Assembly (NCBI GenBank): GCA_012522705.1
Contig: JAAYJY010000017.1
Span: forward strand, 1 to 24,762
DNA length: 24,762 bases
Direction of reading: 5' to 3'
From: Syntrophomonadaceae bacterium
GTDB taxonomy: Bacteria > Bacillota > Syntrophomonadia > Syntrophomonadales > Syntrophomonadaceae
In this document: piece by piece, positions 16,058-24,756 of the stretch
How the letters are laid out: every line of letters starts with the position of its first letter
Position numbering within the stretch: position 1 is the first letter of the stretch
Notes under the pieces: generated by a model
Seen by the model: the letters and a program-made list of their open reading frames with translations, nothing else
Database searches by the model: none
Told to the model about the DNA's origin: nothing
Program-made: the position numbers and the translations under genes

Positions 16058-17565
16058 ATGAGCGATTTCCCCATCCTCTCCGTAACCTTGCTGCTCCCCA
16101 TCGCCGGGGCTGTACTGATAACCATGCTGTCTCCCACCCAAAAGAGTATTATCCGGTCCATCGCCGCGGTCAGCACCTTGGGCAGCCTGCTCCTGTCGCT
16201 GGTGGTCTTTTTCGGATATGATCAGCTCCAGGGCGGCCTGCAGATGACCGAATCCATCCCTTGGGTCCGGGACCTGGGCATCAGTTATGCTCTCGGAGTT
16301 GACGGTATCAGCATCCCTCTCTTGCTGCTGACCAACCTGATCGGCTTCAGTGCCGTTTATGCCAGTTGGCACACCCAGGAGCGGGTCAAGGAATTCTTCG
16401 TGCTGCTGCTCCTCTTGATAAGCGGGGTCATGGGCACCTTCATAGCCACCGACCTGTTTATTTTCTTCCTTTTCTACGAGGTGGTAGTGATCCCCATCTA
16501 CCTGCTGGTCATCATGTTCGGTTCTTCCAAACGGGTCACCAAGGAGTATGCCGGCATGAAGCTGACCATCTACCTGCTGATCGGCAGTGCCTTCCTGCTG
16601 GTGGGCCTGATCGCCTTGTTTGTACAGGCCAAGGCCTTGCTGGGCTTCCCTACCATGGATATAAACACCCTGGCCAGGGCCGATTTTTCGGTGGGCTTCC
16701 AGGTGTTCGTCTACTGCCTGATGGCGCTGGGCTTCGGTACCCTATTATCCATGTTCCCCTTCCACGCCTGGTCGCCCGATGGGTATGCCGGCGCCCCGAC
16801 CGCAGTGAGTATGATCCACGCCGGGGTGTTGAAGAAGATCGGGGGCTACGGCCTGATCCGGATCGGCTTGCTGTTGCTGCCGGCCGGAGCGCGGTATGTA
16901 GCTCCCCTCATCGCCATCCTGGCCCTGGGCAATGTCGTATATGCGGGGATCATCTGCCTGACTCAGAAGGACCTTAAGTACATAGTCGGATATTCCTCAG
17001 TCAGCCATATGGGCTATGTCTTGCTGGGGATTGCTTCGGTCAACCTGATCAGCCTCAATGGGGCAGTTATGATGATGTTCGCCATGGGGTTATGGCCGCC
17101 CTGTTCTTCGCCATGATCGGCAACCTCTACCAACAGAGCCATGCCCGAGACGTCTCCGATTTCGGCGGTTTGGCCCACCAGATGCCCCGGCTGGCAATAG
17201 GTTTCATGCTGGCCGGCCTGGCTTCCCTGGGGTTGCCCGGTACCGTCAATTTTATCGGCGAGTTTACCATCTTTGTAGGCGCCTTCGGTGTATATAATGT
17301 CCTGACCATTCTGGCTATATCCGGCATCGTCATAACCGCAGTATACATCCTCCGCACCCTGGGGGGAGTATTGTTCGGGCCGCGCCGGCCGGAATGGGAC
17401 CATCTTCAGGACCTGCGCGGTGTGGATACCATCCCCTTGCTGGTCCTGGGGAGCGCGATTCTTATAGGCGGCATCCTGCCTTTCACCCTCATGGATCTGA
17501 TCAATAGCGGGGTGGGGCAACTGCTGGGGCAAATCGGCCCTGGCCAGATCGGAGGGATCTTATGA
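16058..17565 (+). pseudogene. nuoM: Complex I subunit NuoM, frameshifted near codon 344
   Basis: The first frame (16058-17116) encodes NuoM up to MMMFAMG and then runs into an unrelated tail and a stop. The sequence resumes in the -1 frame from about 17090 (VMAALFFAMIGNLYQQSH) to TGA 17565. Inserting one G in the GGGG run at about 17086-17089 would give the family-typical FAMGVMAALFFAM and a 502-residue protein. Either a base was lost in a homopolymer (mutation or sequencing) or the ribosome slips. The helix-5 Glu is present (Glu141, LFYEVVVIPIYLL). The lysine that precedes the PFHxWxP motif in most NuoM (FAVKMP-type) is not: the sequence reads GFGTLLSMFPFHAWSP. Downstream, APTAVSMIHAGVLKKIGGYG is normal. 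Its end overlaps nuoN by 4 nt. Confidence 0.9.
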
Positions 17566-18992
17566 TGTACTACCAACTGCTGGGTCCGGAGATAACAGTG
17601 GCCGTTCTGGGGTTACTGGTGCTGGCCGGCAGCCTGCTGCTCCCCTCTCACGGGAAAAACGCATTAGGATACCTGACTACCATCGGTCTGGCCGCAGTGC
17701 TGCTGGCGGTGATCTTAAACTTCAGCCGGGAAGCCATTTTCTTTGCCGGGGTCTACCAGATAGATATGTACGCCAATTTCTTCCGCCTCTTGTTCCTCAG
17801 CGCGGCCCTGTTGATCATGCTGATGTCCAGCCGTTACACTGGTTTGTTCGGCGAGCGCAAGAGCGAATGGTTCAGCTTCATGCTATTCGCTACCCTGGGG
17901 ATGATGATCATGGTAGCGGCCGGCGACCTGATCATGGTTTATGTGGGCCTGGAGCTGATGACCATCAGTTTCTATATCCTCACCGCTTATCTCCTCAATG
18001 ACCGGTGGTCAGCTGAAGCCGGCCTTAAATATCTGCTCATCGGGGCTATGTCTTCAGCGGTCCTGTTGTTCGGGATGAGCCTGATCTATGCCTGCAGCGG
18101 ATCTACTGTCTTTACCGAGATTTACCAGGCTCTTCTGGCGGGGTCGGAAAGACCTGCTTTATTGGCGGGCATAGTGATGATGATGGCCGGTCTGGGCTTC
18201 AAGATCTCGGTGGTGCCTTTTCACATGTGGACCCCCGATATCTACCAGGGGGCGCCCACCCCGGTTACCGCCTATCTGGCGGTGGCCTCCAAAGCAGCTG
18301 GATTTGCGGTGCTGGTGAGGATACTCCTGATCGCCTTTCCTCCCACCAGCCTTGACTGGAAGCTTATATTGGCGGTGCTGGCTGCCCTGACCATAATCAT
18401 TGGCAATCTCACTGCCCTGCCCCAGACCAACGTCAAACGCATGCTGGCTTATTCCAGCATCGCTCAGGCCGGCTACATACTGGTGGGTCTGGTGGCGGCC
18501 AACACCTATGGCCTCAAGGGAGTGCTGTTTTACGCTATGACTTATGTGTTCGCCAATGTGGCCGCTTTCGCGGTGACCGCCGTGGTGGAGGTGGCGGAAG
18601 GAAACGCCGAGTTGGAATCATTCAATGGGTTGGGCCGCCGGGCTCCCATGCCAGCCGCGGTTATGACCATCTGCCTGCTGTCCCTGGCCGGCATACCCCC
18701 CATGGCTGGATTTGCCGGCAAGCTCTATCTCTTTTCCGGTGCCATTCAGGGTGGCTACCTGTGGCTGGCCTTCATCGGCCTGCTGATGAGCATGATCTCC
18801 GTATATTATTACCTGCATGTGGCTAAAGCCATGTACATTGGCATCAGTTCGCGGGAGGACCGGGTGCTGCTGCCGGTCCCGGTCCGGATTGCTCTATGGA
18901 TATGCCTGCTGGGTACCATTTTAATGGGTGTTTATCCCGGGCCCCTGTCTGAACTGACCGAACTGGCGGTGCAATTGTTCAGCGCGGTTTAG
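17562..18992 (+). CDS. nuoN: Complex I subunit NuoN, antiporter-like
   Basis: The 476-residue third proton channel is the last gene of the operon. The helix-5 Glu (VYVGLELMTISFYIL) and the helix-7 Lys (AGLGFKISVVPFHMWTPD) are both present, as is KRMLAYSSIAQAGYIL further on. It starts within the nuoM stop (ATGATG overlap), showing coupling across the damaged nuoM. The frame is intact to TAG 18992. A strong terminator follows after 68 nt. Confidence 0.96.
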   Translation: MMYYQLLGPEITVAVLGLLVLAGSLLLPSHGKNALGYLTTIGLAAVLLAVILNFSREAIFFAGVYQIDMYANFFRLLFLSAALLIMLMSSRYTGLFGERKSEWFSFMLFATLGMMIMVAAGDLIMVYVGLELMTISFYILTAYLLNDRWSAEAGLKYLLIGAMSSAVLLFGMSLIYACSGSTVFTEIYQALLAGSERPALLAGIVMMMAGLGFKISVVPFHMWTPDIYQGAPTPVTAYLAVASKAAGFAVLVRILLIAFPPTSLDWKLILAVLAALTIIIGNLTALPQTNVKRMLAYSSIAQAGYILVGLVAANTYGLKGVLFYAMTYVFANVAAFAVTAVVEVAEGNAELESFNGLGRRAPMPAAVMTICLLSLAGIPPMAGFAGKLYLFSGAIQGGYLWLAFIGLLMSMISVYYYLHVAKAMYIGISSREDRVLLPVPVRIALWICLLGTILMGVYPGPLSELTELAVQLFSAV

Positions 18993-19060
18993 CGGCTGGG
19001 CAAAAGGACGACCATCCCTGACCTTCCGAGCGGCAGTCACATTAGCCTATTACCGTCTCC

Positions 19061-19100
19061 AAACAACCGGACCCCGGCGATGACGAGGTCCGGTTGTTTT
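19061..19100 (+). terminator. Rho-independent terminator of the nuo operon
   Basis: AAACAACCGGACC (19061-19073) and GGTCCGGTTGTTT (19087-19099) form a perfect 13-bp stem with a 13-nt loop, and the U-rich arm closes with TTTT. The symmetry means it may also serve ndk, which is transcribed towards it from the other side. Confidence 0.9.
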
Positions 19101-19239
19101 CATCTGTCTGCTCTAGCTGGGGGCGGTATTTGAACCGAACTGAATTGCTATTTTTCGGTGCTTCGGAGCCAGTGCCTGACCTCATGTCGGCAGCCGGTCG
19201 ATTGTGTTCCAAAACCGCAACCACACCGCAATGAACCAT

Positions 19240-19686
19240 TTAGAAGACCCATTTATCCAAATCCCGCGAATAATCGATGATCTCCGCCGGTGCAAAAAAC
19301 AAGCCGATCTCGCGGGCTGCGCTGAGGAGTGAATCCGAGCCATGGATTATGTTTTTGTCGATACTGACACCGAAATCACCTCTAATGGTACCTGGGGCTG
19401 AGTCCTGGGGATCAGTCGCCCCCATCATGCCCCTTACCATCGCCACTACGTTTTCCCCCTCCAGGACCATGGCCGCTATCGGCCCCGAGGTAATAAAACC
19501 GATCAGCCCCTCAAAAAACGGCTGGCCCTCATGTTCCTGATAGTGCTCAGCTGCCAGTGACGGTGAAATCTGCATCAGTTTGAGTCCGGCCAGTCTGATG
19601 CCCCGCCTCTCCAAGCGACCGATTATCTCGCCGACCAATCCTCTTTGTACCCCATCTGGTTTTACCATAGCAAAGGTACGTTCCAT
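19240..19686 (-). CDS. ndk: Nucleoside diphosphate kinase
   Basis: This 148-residue enzyme balances nucleoside triphosphate pools by moving the gamma-phosphate of ATP to other NDPs. It has the N-terminal RTFAMVKPDGVQRGLVGEI, the phospho-accepting His115 in NIIHGSDS, and the usual C-terminal region ending YSRDLDKWVF. The length is slightly above the common 135-143, owing to the C-terminal end. AGGAGG lies 8 nt before ATG 19686. It appears monocistronic. Confidence 0.97.
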   Translation of the reverse strand: MERTFAMVKPDGVQRGLVGEIIGRLERRGIRLAGLKLMQISPSLAAEHYQEHEGQPFFEGLIGFITSGPIAAMVLEGENVVAMVRGMMGATDPQDSAPGTIRGDFGVSIDKNIIHGSDSLLSAAREIGLFFAPAEIIDYSRDLDKWVF

Positions 19687-19924
19687 TTCGCATCCCTCCT
19701 AAATAATTTTGTCGGCCGGTCCATGCTGACATTGATCTATAACCGTATATGCCGTTTATTGTTCCGCAAACACCACCAGGTTAAACTTACAGTCGGTTGG
19801 GAACCGGGTTTGTCTGCCGCCAAGCTTGTCTTTAACGTCAGCGGGGTAACTTCTGAGTCTTCACCAACATATTATAAATCAGCCAAAATGTCTCTACTTC
19901 AGCCCATGCAAAGGAGGACCCGCC

Positions 19925-20629
19925 ATGTACAACCTGACCCGCTATCACGTGACCCAGTATCGCCATCCCGGCCGGCATACGATAGATCATGGCAATCAGC
20001 TGAGGCCTCGTACCAGAAATCCAGCTGGCGATAATCCTACCCTGGCCGCCAATTCGATCGGCTGTACCGACCCCTGGCAGCACGAGAACTGCCAGTGTCT
20101 GCCCCGCAAAGGGGAAATGGTCCGCAACGGCGGCTTTGAAAACCCTTGCAACCCACTCCACAACTGGACCGTGAACGGAGGAGTGGATGTGATCGATCCG
20201 GCCCGGGGTGATATTGCCCACCAGGGGCAAGCGGCTGCCCAGCTAGGCCTGATACGGCCACAAGCCCTGCTCTGCCAGGATATACCCGGGGTGTGCCCGG
20301 GCGGCTATTTTCAGCTGACCTTCTTCCTGTGCGCAGCTGAGAGCCGCAACAATCCGCCTATGCGGGCCTCTCTGGAATTTCTGGATAAAAATAAACAACT
20401 GCTGGTAGCCCCAGCAGTTGATATCCTGATTCCTGCCTGCAGTCTGTCGACCGCCTACACCGCTTTTATCAACATCACCCGCTGGCCTTCACCTCACCGG
20501 ACTCACTTCGCCCGGGTCAGATTTACAACGGATAATTCATCGCGGGGGTGCCATACATGTCTCGATGATGTCTCTCTGGCGGCCCTGGCCCGAACCACCG
20601 GCATCGACTGGCATCCCAGCGGGGGGTGA
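19925..20629 (+). CDS. Orphan protein with a carbohydrate-binding-like jelly-roll domain
   Basis: I do not recognise a specific gene. AAGGAGG stands 7 nt before ATG 19925 and the frame has 234 codons. Residues from about 66 read VRNGGFENPCNPLHNWTVNG, then GDIAHQGQAAAQLG, Q-D-I, and a beta-rich remainder ending HTCLDDVSLAAL. This order (NGGFE, Trp, HxGxxAAxLG, Q, final DDVSL) is the one seen in CBM-like jelly-roll domains and in the N-terminal domains of some Firmicute repeat or spore-surface proteins (NTTRR-F1-like, from memory). The first 60 residues are basic and Cys-containing, with no signal peptide or membrane segment. It may be a surface or spore-associated protein; neighbours give no help. 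Confidence 0.6.
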   Translation: MYNLTRYHVTQYRHPGRHTIDHGNQLRPRTRNPAGDNPTLAANSIGCTDPWQHENCQCLPRKGEMVRNGGFENPCNPLHNWTVNGGVDVIDPARGDIAHQGQAAAQLGLIRPQALLCQDIPGVCPGGYFQLTFFLCAAESRNNPPMRASLEFLDKNKQLLVAPAVDILIPACSLSTAYTAFINITRWPSPHRTHFARVRFTTDNSSRGCHTCLDDVSLAALARTTGIDWHPSGG

Positions 20630-20673
20630 CAAAGGGTGACCGTAAACCACGCAGGGCTAAGTCCCTATGCCCT

Positions 20674-21828
20674 TTATCTGTAGTCTCTCAAGAAGCGCTC
20701 CAGGCGATCCAGTCCTTCCTTGATGTTTTCCATGGAATTGGCATAGGAGAAACGCACATACCCCTCACAGTTGGCCCCGAAATCGATACCTGGGGTTACC
20801 GCCACCCTGGCCTTCTCCAGGATCTCGAAAGCCAGGCGGTAGGAATCCATGCTATATTCCTTGATATTGCCCAGGGCGTAGAAGGCTCCGGTGGGATCGA
20901 AACGGGTTGCGATGCCCATCTCTTTGAGCCGCTGCAACAGGTATAGGCGCCGCTGGTTGTATATCCTGCGCATCTCCTCGACATGGGCATCGCAATCTCG
21001 CAGGGCTACCATCCCGCCCTCCTGGGCGAAAGAAGAGGCACAAATGAACAGGTTCTGCTGCATGGTCTGAATGGTGCGCACATATTCCCGAGGCGCAATC
21101 ACATATCCCAGCCGCCACCCGGTCATGGCATAGAGCTTGGAGAAGCCATTTATGACGAAGGCTTGGTCAGTGTATTCCAAGATGGTGTGATCCTCATCTT
21201 CATAGTTGAGCCCGTTATATATCTCATCGGAGATTATTACCGGGCCCAGTTCGGCCACCGCTTGCAGGTCTGCCCCGCTCAGCACCACTCCAGTGGGGTT
21301 GCTGGGAGAATTAATCAGAATACCCTTGGTCTGTGGAGTCAACCGTTGCCTGATGTCGCCGGGGCGGTATTTGAAGCCATCCTCTTCATAAACCGGTGTC
21401 ACCACCGGCTGCCCGTCAACATAACGGATAAAATTAGGGTAACAGGCATAGTAGGGGTCGGGCAGAATCACCTCTTCGCCCCGCTCCAGCAATACTGAGA
21501 AAACCATGAGCATGCCGGGAGAAGTGCCTGAGGTCACGATAATCTGCTCCGGGGAGATATCCACCCCGTACTTGCGCAGGTAATAGCGGGCGATCTCCTC
21601 TCTAAGGATTAGTTTACCCAGACTGTGGGTATAATGGGTATCGTCCTCCCGTAAGGCCTTGATGGCTGCTTCCTTGACCGGTTCGGGGGTGGCAAAGTCG
21701 GGTTCGCCGACCTCAAGGTGGATCACATCCTGACCATCGGCCATCATGGTCTGGGCCTTCTCCAGCACCTCCATGACTATGAACGGCGTCAGTTGTTGGG
21801 TGCGTGATGACGATTGTCTGTCTGCCAT
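20674..21828 (-). CDS. Class I/II PLP aminotransferase (aspartate aminotransferase-like)
   Basis: The 384-residue fold-type I aminotransferase transfers amino groups between an amino acid and a 2-oxo acid in the cytoplasm. The PLP lysine is Lys231 in INGFSKLYAMTGWRLGY. The NPTG loop (INSPSNPTGVVL), the ISDEIYNGL aspartate and tyrosine, and the C-terminal YVRFSYANSME arginine are all present. It belongs to the I-gamma-like group of aspartate, aromatic and kynurenine aminotransferases; the substrate cannot be read from sequence. AAGGAGT precedes the ATG. It converges with the orphan jelly-roll gene and has no operon partner. Confidence 0.92.
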   Translation of the reverse strand: MADRQSSSRTQQLTPFIVMEVLEKAQTMMADGQDVIHLEVGEPDFATPEPVKEAAIKALREDDTHYTHSLGKLILREEIARYYLRKYGVDISPEQIIVTSGTSPGMLMVFSVLLERGEEVILPDPYYACYPNFIRYVDGQPVVTPVYEEDGFKYRPGDIRQRLTPQTKGILINSPSNPTGVVLSGADLQAVAELGPVIISDEIYNGLNYEDEDHTILEYTDQAFVINGFSKLYAMTGWRLGYVIAPREYVRTIQTMQQNLFICASSFAQEGGMVALRDCDAHVEEMRRIYNQRRLYLLQRLKEMGIATRFDPTGAFYALGNIKEYSMDSYRLAFEILEKARVAVTPGIDFGANCEGYVRFSYANSMENIKEGLDRLERFLRDYR

Positions 21829-22359
21829 ATGTTACTCCTTGTCTCTTTTGCTGCTAATAATTTTATTAAAGGCCGGGGTCAAAGTCTACCCCTACCTGGG
21901 GGACAATTACATCCTCGCCCTCCGGAGACGATCCTCTGGTGCGCATTCCTCCAATCTATCTCCTCGGTGGATGCCTGCATTACTGCCCAGAGTGAAATTC
22001 ATTAGGAGCATCCGCAGCTTCCCGCCTGCGAACCATAATCCCGGCTTGCCGCCAACCATTCAACACCAGCTTTCCGGGACGGCCGCGCCCGGCTGAACCA
22101 AACGGTATGCATAGCCAGCGGCTCAACGGGAGTATTTCTGCGTACATCGTCTCGGCCAGACCGAAGTCGGGGTGGTGTAAGATGATAGGGGCAAAATGGT
22201 AATATACATAAGTACGTCACTCCAGGATAAGGTTATATTGTTATTGAAGGCAGAATCTTTACAGACCCCCCGATTAATCGTAAAATATCGGTACTCGGGT
22301 CTTCCGGAGCGGCGGAGCATTGAAAAAGCACTTGATCTTGACAGGGAGGGGGCAAGGGG
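21829..22359. other. Intergenic region, no gene seen
   Basis: These 531 nt separate the divergent aminotransferase and orphan membrane-protein genes. Short frames exist on both strands (for example 22002-22220 minus), but none has a ribosome site or a recognisable protein. The stretch 22196-22290 is AT-rich and may hold the promoter of the downstream gene. No tRNA, T-box or other riboswitch signature was recognised. Confidence 0.5.
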
Positions 22360-22758
22360 ATGGCGTTTCAAAAAAAACATAGCCCCATGGAGCGTTTCTG
22401 GTTTACCATGGCCTTGATGGTGGGGATATTGGCCTTGATGGGAGTCATCGGTACCACAATAGATATCACTTACCATGTCCCCGACCAAGCGGTGGTCTAT
22501 GTCGACCCAGCCAACGGCATCTATTATGCGCCCCCCTATATCGACAACCACCGCTACCCCAACAGCTTGGACGTCAATTCTCTAGAGGCCAGCACCGTAG
22601 CCGAATGCCGGCAATTAAACATCCACCCGGACCTGGAATGTGTTGAACAGGGTTATTTTGAGGAATACGAAACCGTAACCCATTTGCTTAAAACCAAACT
22701 AGGGTTGTCAGAAGCCAAACAGAGCCGTTGGAATCAGGACGGTGCCTGGAACTTCTAA
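22360..22758 (+). CDS. Orphan protein with one N-terminal membrane segment
   Basis: I do not recognise this 132-residue protein. A GGGAGGGGG purine run lies within 20 nt upstream of ATG 22360. After a basic N-terminus (MAFQKKHSPMER) comes one hydrophobic helix at about 14-36 (FTMALMVGILALMGVIG), so it is probably anchored with its C-terminal part outside. The outer part is rich in Tyr, Asn and Pro (NGIYYAPPYIDNHRYPN), then has two Cys at about 83 and 94 and a charged tail. The pair of cysteines could form a disulfide. It is isolated, with gaps of more than 300 nt on both sides. Confidence 0.6.
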   Translation: MAFQKKHSPMERFWFTMALMVGILALMGVIGTTIDITYHVPDQAVVYVDPANGIYYAPPYIDNHRYPNSLDVNSLEASTVAECRQLNIHPDLECVEQGYFEEYETVTHLLKTKLGLSEAKQSRWNQDGAWNF

Positions 22759-23103
22759 CCCGACTCGATTGCCCGCCCTGCCTTTTATTAAAACCAAGGC
22801 ATCATCAATGCAGCCACCCTCTGTTTTCCCAGGCCGGCCTTACCCCGGACGGGTCTGCCCGGGGTTATGCACATGGCTACGGAAGTCAGCCCGTCGGCTC
22901 ATGCGGCCAGCATGGCCCGGCCTTCATGCATACCAGGAGTGTTGGACTGGTTGTGGCTGGGCGGGGGTTCGCCGGTTGCTGATTTTATTACCGTCGTGGC
23001 GATAATCCCGGCGGGTGCAGCCTGACCTCGGCGCATGATAGAACGGCAGTCTGTTAATGGAAGCTTGCAATAGCAAGGACTGGATGCAAAGAGACAACCG
23101 ACA
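22759..23103. other. Intergenic region, no gene seen
   Basis: These 345 nt lie between two converging genes. TGCCTT (22779-22784) and AAGGCA (22796-22801) form a 6-bp inverted repeat just after the orphan gene, without a U tract. CTTGC/GCAAG near 23060-23078 forms a small hairpin after the GGDEF-EAL gene. Neither is a convincing terminator and no gene is seen. Confidence 0.45.
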
Positions 23104-24756
23104 TCAACTGATGCTCTGGATATAGGTCGTCTTCTGGCTGTACATCTCCACCAGCCGAATCAGGTTATTACTGTTCAAGGGCTCACTGATCAGATAACCC
23201 TGCATCTCGTCGCAGCCTTTATCGCGGATATAATTGTATTGCTCGATGGTGCTGACCCCTTCGGCAACCACTTTCAAATCGAAGTTATGGGCCATGGTGA
23301 TCATGGTATCGACCAGCATCCGGTTGTCGCGATCCTGCAGGTTTCTTATGAAACGCTGGTCGATTTTAAGCGTGTCGACCGGATACTGGGACAAGTAGGC
23401 CAGACAAGAATAGCCTGTCCCAAAATCGTCCAGGGCCAGTTGGATCCCCAATCTTTTCAGAGCCATCAATTTGTTGGAGACGGATCTTTGGTTAAAGATG
23501 GCTACCCCTTCGGTAATCTCCAGTTCCAGGTATGGCGCTGCCAAGCCGGTATCCCTCAATACACGCTGAACGCAACTCACCAGCTTCTCACTGTTGAATT
23601 GTACCGGGGATACGTTGACGGCTATTTTGGGGATATGGTATCCCTCATCGTGCCAAGCTTTCAATTGCCGGCAGGCGGTGCTAATTACCCATTCCCCCAA
23701 TTGGATTATCTGCCCGTTTTCTTCGACAATGGGGATCAGTTCTGAGGGATTTACCGCCCCCAGGATGTGATTATGCCAACGGACCAGCGCCTCCACTCCT
23801 ACTATCTCACCGGTCTTGATACTGACTTGGGGCTGATAGTAAAGGCTGAATTCATCATTCTTCAAAGCGGAACGCAGTTCGTTATCGAGAGTCATGCGGC
23901 GGGCGTAGTACTTGTGCATCTCCACCGTATACACGATGGACTGGTTTTTACCCTGGTTCTTGGCCTCATACATGGCAATATCAGCATATTTGATGAGGTT
24001 TTCGATATTATCACCATGGCGGGGATATATGGCCACCCCGATGCTGACCTCCACAAAGATCTCCATATCCGTGCCGAGCAGGAACGGTTCCCGGATGCTC
24101 TTATGGATGGAGTCTATCATTTGCTTGGCCTCATCTATGGTGGCAATCTCGTTCAAGAGCACCATGAATTCGTCCCCTCCATGCCTGGATACTATGTCCA
24201 TGGGGCGGATGGTGGTGCTTATCTTCTCACCTACTTTTTTAAGGACCAGGTCGCCCAGGTTATGGCCCAGATTGTCGTTCAAAACCTTGAAATTATCCAG
24301 GTCGACGAACAGAACCGCAAACATCCGACCCTGATAGCGAGCGCTTTCCAAGGCTTTGGTTAGGTGACGCATAAACAACCTGCGGTTGGGCAAGTCGGTG
24401 AGGGCGTCGTAATAGCCCAAGTGATGGATGTCCTCCATAAATGTCTTTAACTGGGCGTTTTTTTCCTGCAGCTGCTCAGAGCGTATCCCTACTTCCTCTT
24501 CCAGGTGACGGGTTTGTTTAAGCCAGTTCTGTCTCTCCTTGCGGATTACGTAATGATTGTAAACATAAAGGACTATCAGGCAGACCAGCGAACTGATCAG
24601 CAGAGCAGTAGTCAGGTCCTGGCTGATGGGCCAGTTTGGGCTCCATAGCAACATGGCTGCCATACTGCCCAAGCTATAAAATAGGATAAGACCCGATAAG
24701 ACATTATTCCAGATCTTTCTATCCAATTGCTGACAACTCCCGATATTCACACTCAA
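23104..24756 (-). CDS. Membrane GGDEF-EAL cyclic-di-GMP signalling protein
   Basis: This 550-residue protein has two N-terminal membrane helices (about 20-38 and 49-70), a coiled coil of some 40 residues, a GGDEF domain with RHGGDEFMVLL (GGDEF at 193-197) and an EAL domain starting with EALVRW (322). The GGDEF core is intact and the product-inhibition site RxxD (RPMD, five residues before GGDEF) is present. The EAL domain keeps the catalytic set: EAL, NVSPVQF, ELEITEG, DDFGTGYS, LKIDQRFI and AEGV. So both cyclase and phosphodiesterase activities are possible, set by input from the membrane part. An in-frame TAA at 24762-24760 bounds the N-terminus. Start is TTG 24756 or GTG 24750, as no ATG fits. 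Confidence 0.92.
   Translation of the reverse strand: MSVNIGSCQQLDRKIWNNVLSGLILFYSLGSMAAMLLWSPNWPISQDLTTALLISSLVCLIVLYVYNHYVIRKERQNWLKQTRHLEEEVGIRSEQLQEKNAQLKTFMEDIHHLGYYDALTDLPNRRLFMRHLTKALESARYQGRMFAVLFVDLDNFKVLNDNLGHNLGDLVLKKVGEKISTTIRPMDIVSRHGGDEFMVLLNEIATIDEAKQMIDSIHKSIREPFLLGTDMEIFVEVSIGVAIYPRHGDNIENLIKYADIAMYEAKNQGKNQSIVYTVEMHKYYARRMTLDNELRSALKNDEFSLYYQPQVSIKTGEIVGVEALVRWHNHILGAVNPSELIPIVEENGQIIQLGEWVISTACRQLKAWHDEGYHIPKIAVNVSPVQFNSEKLVSCVQRVLRDTGLAAPYLELEITEGVAIFNQRSVSNKLMALKRLGIQLALDDFGTGYSCLAYLSQYPVDTLKIDQRFIRNLQDRDNRMLVDTMITMAHNFDLKVVAEGVSTIEQYNYIRDKGCDEMQGYLISEPLNSNNLIRLVEMYSQKTTYIQSIS

Noticed and set aside
17075..17110. Classical programmed -1 frameshift in nuoM.
   Set aside because: The site is G-GGG-TTA, not a slippery heptamer, and I found no clear downstream structure; a lost G is simpler.
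22002..22220. Minus-strand 72-codon frame in the gap before the orphan membrane protein.
   Set aside because: No ribosome site, no recognisable protein pattern, and composition like the surrounding non-coding DNA.
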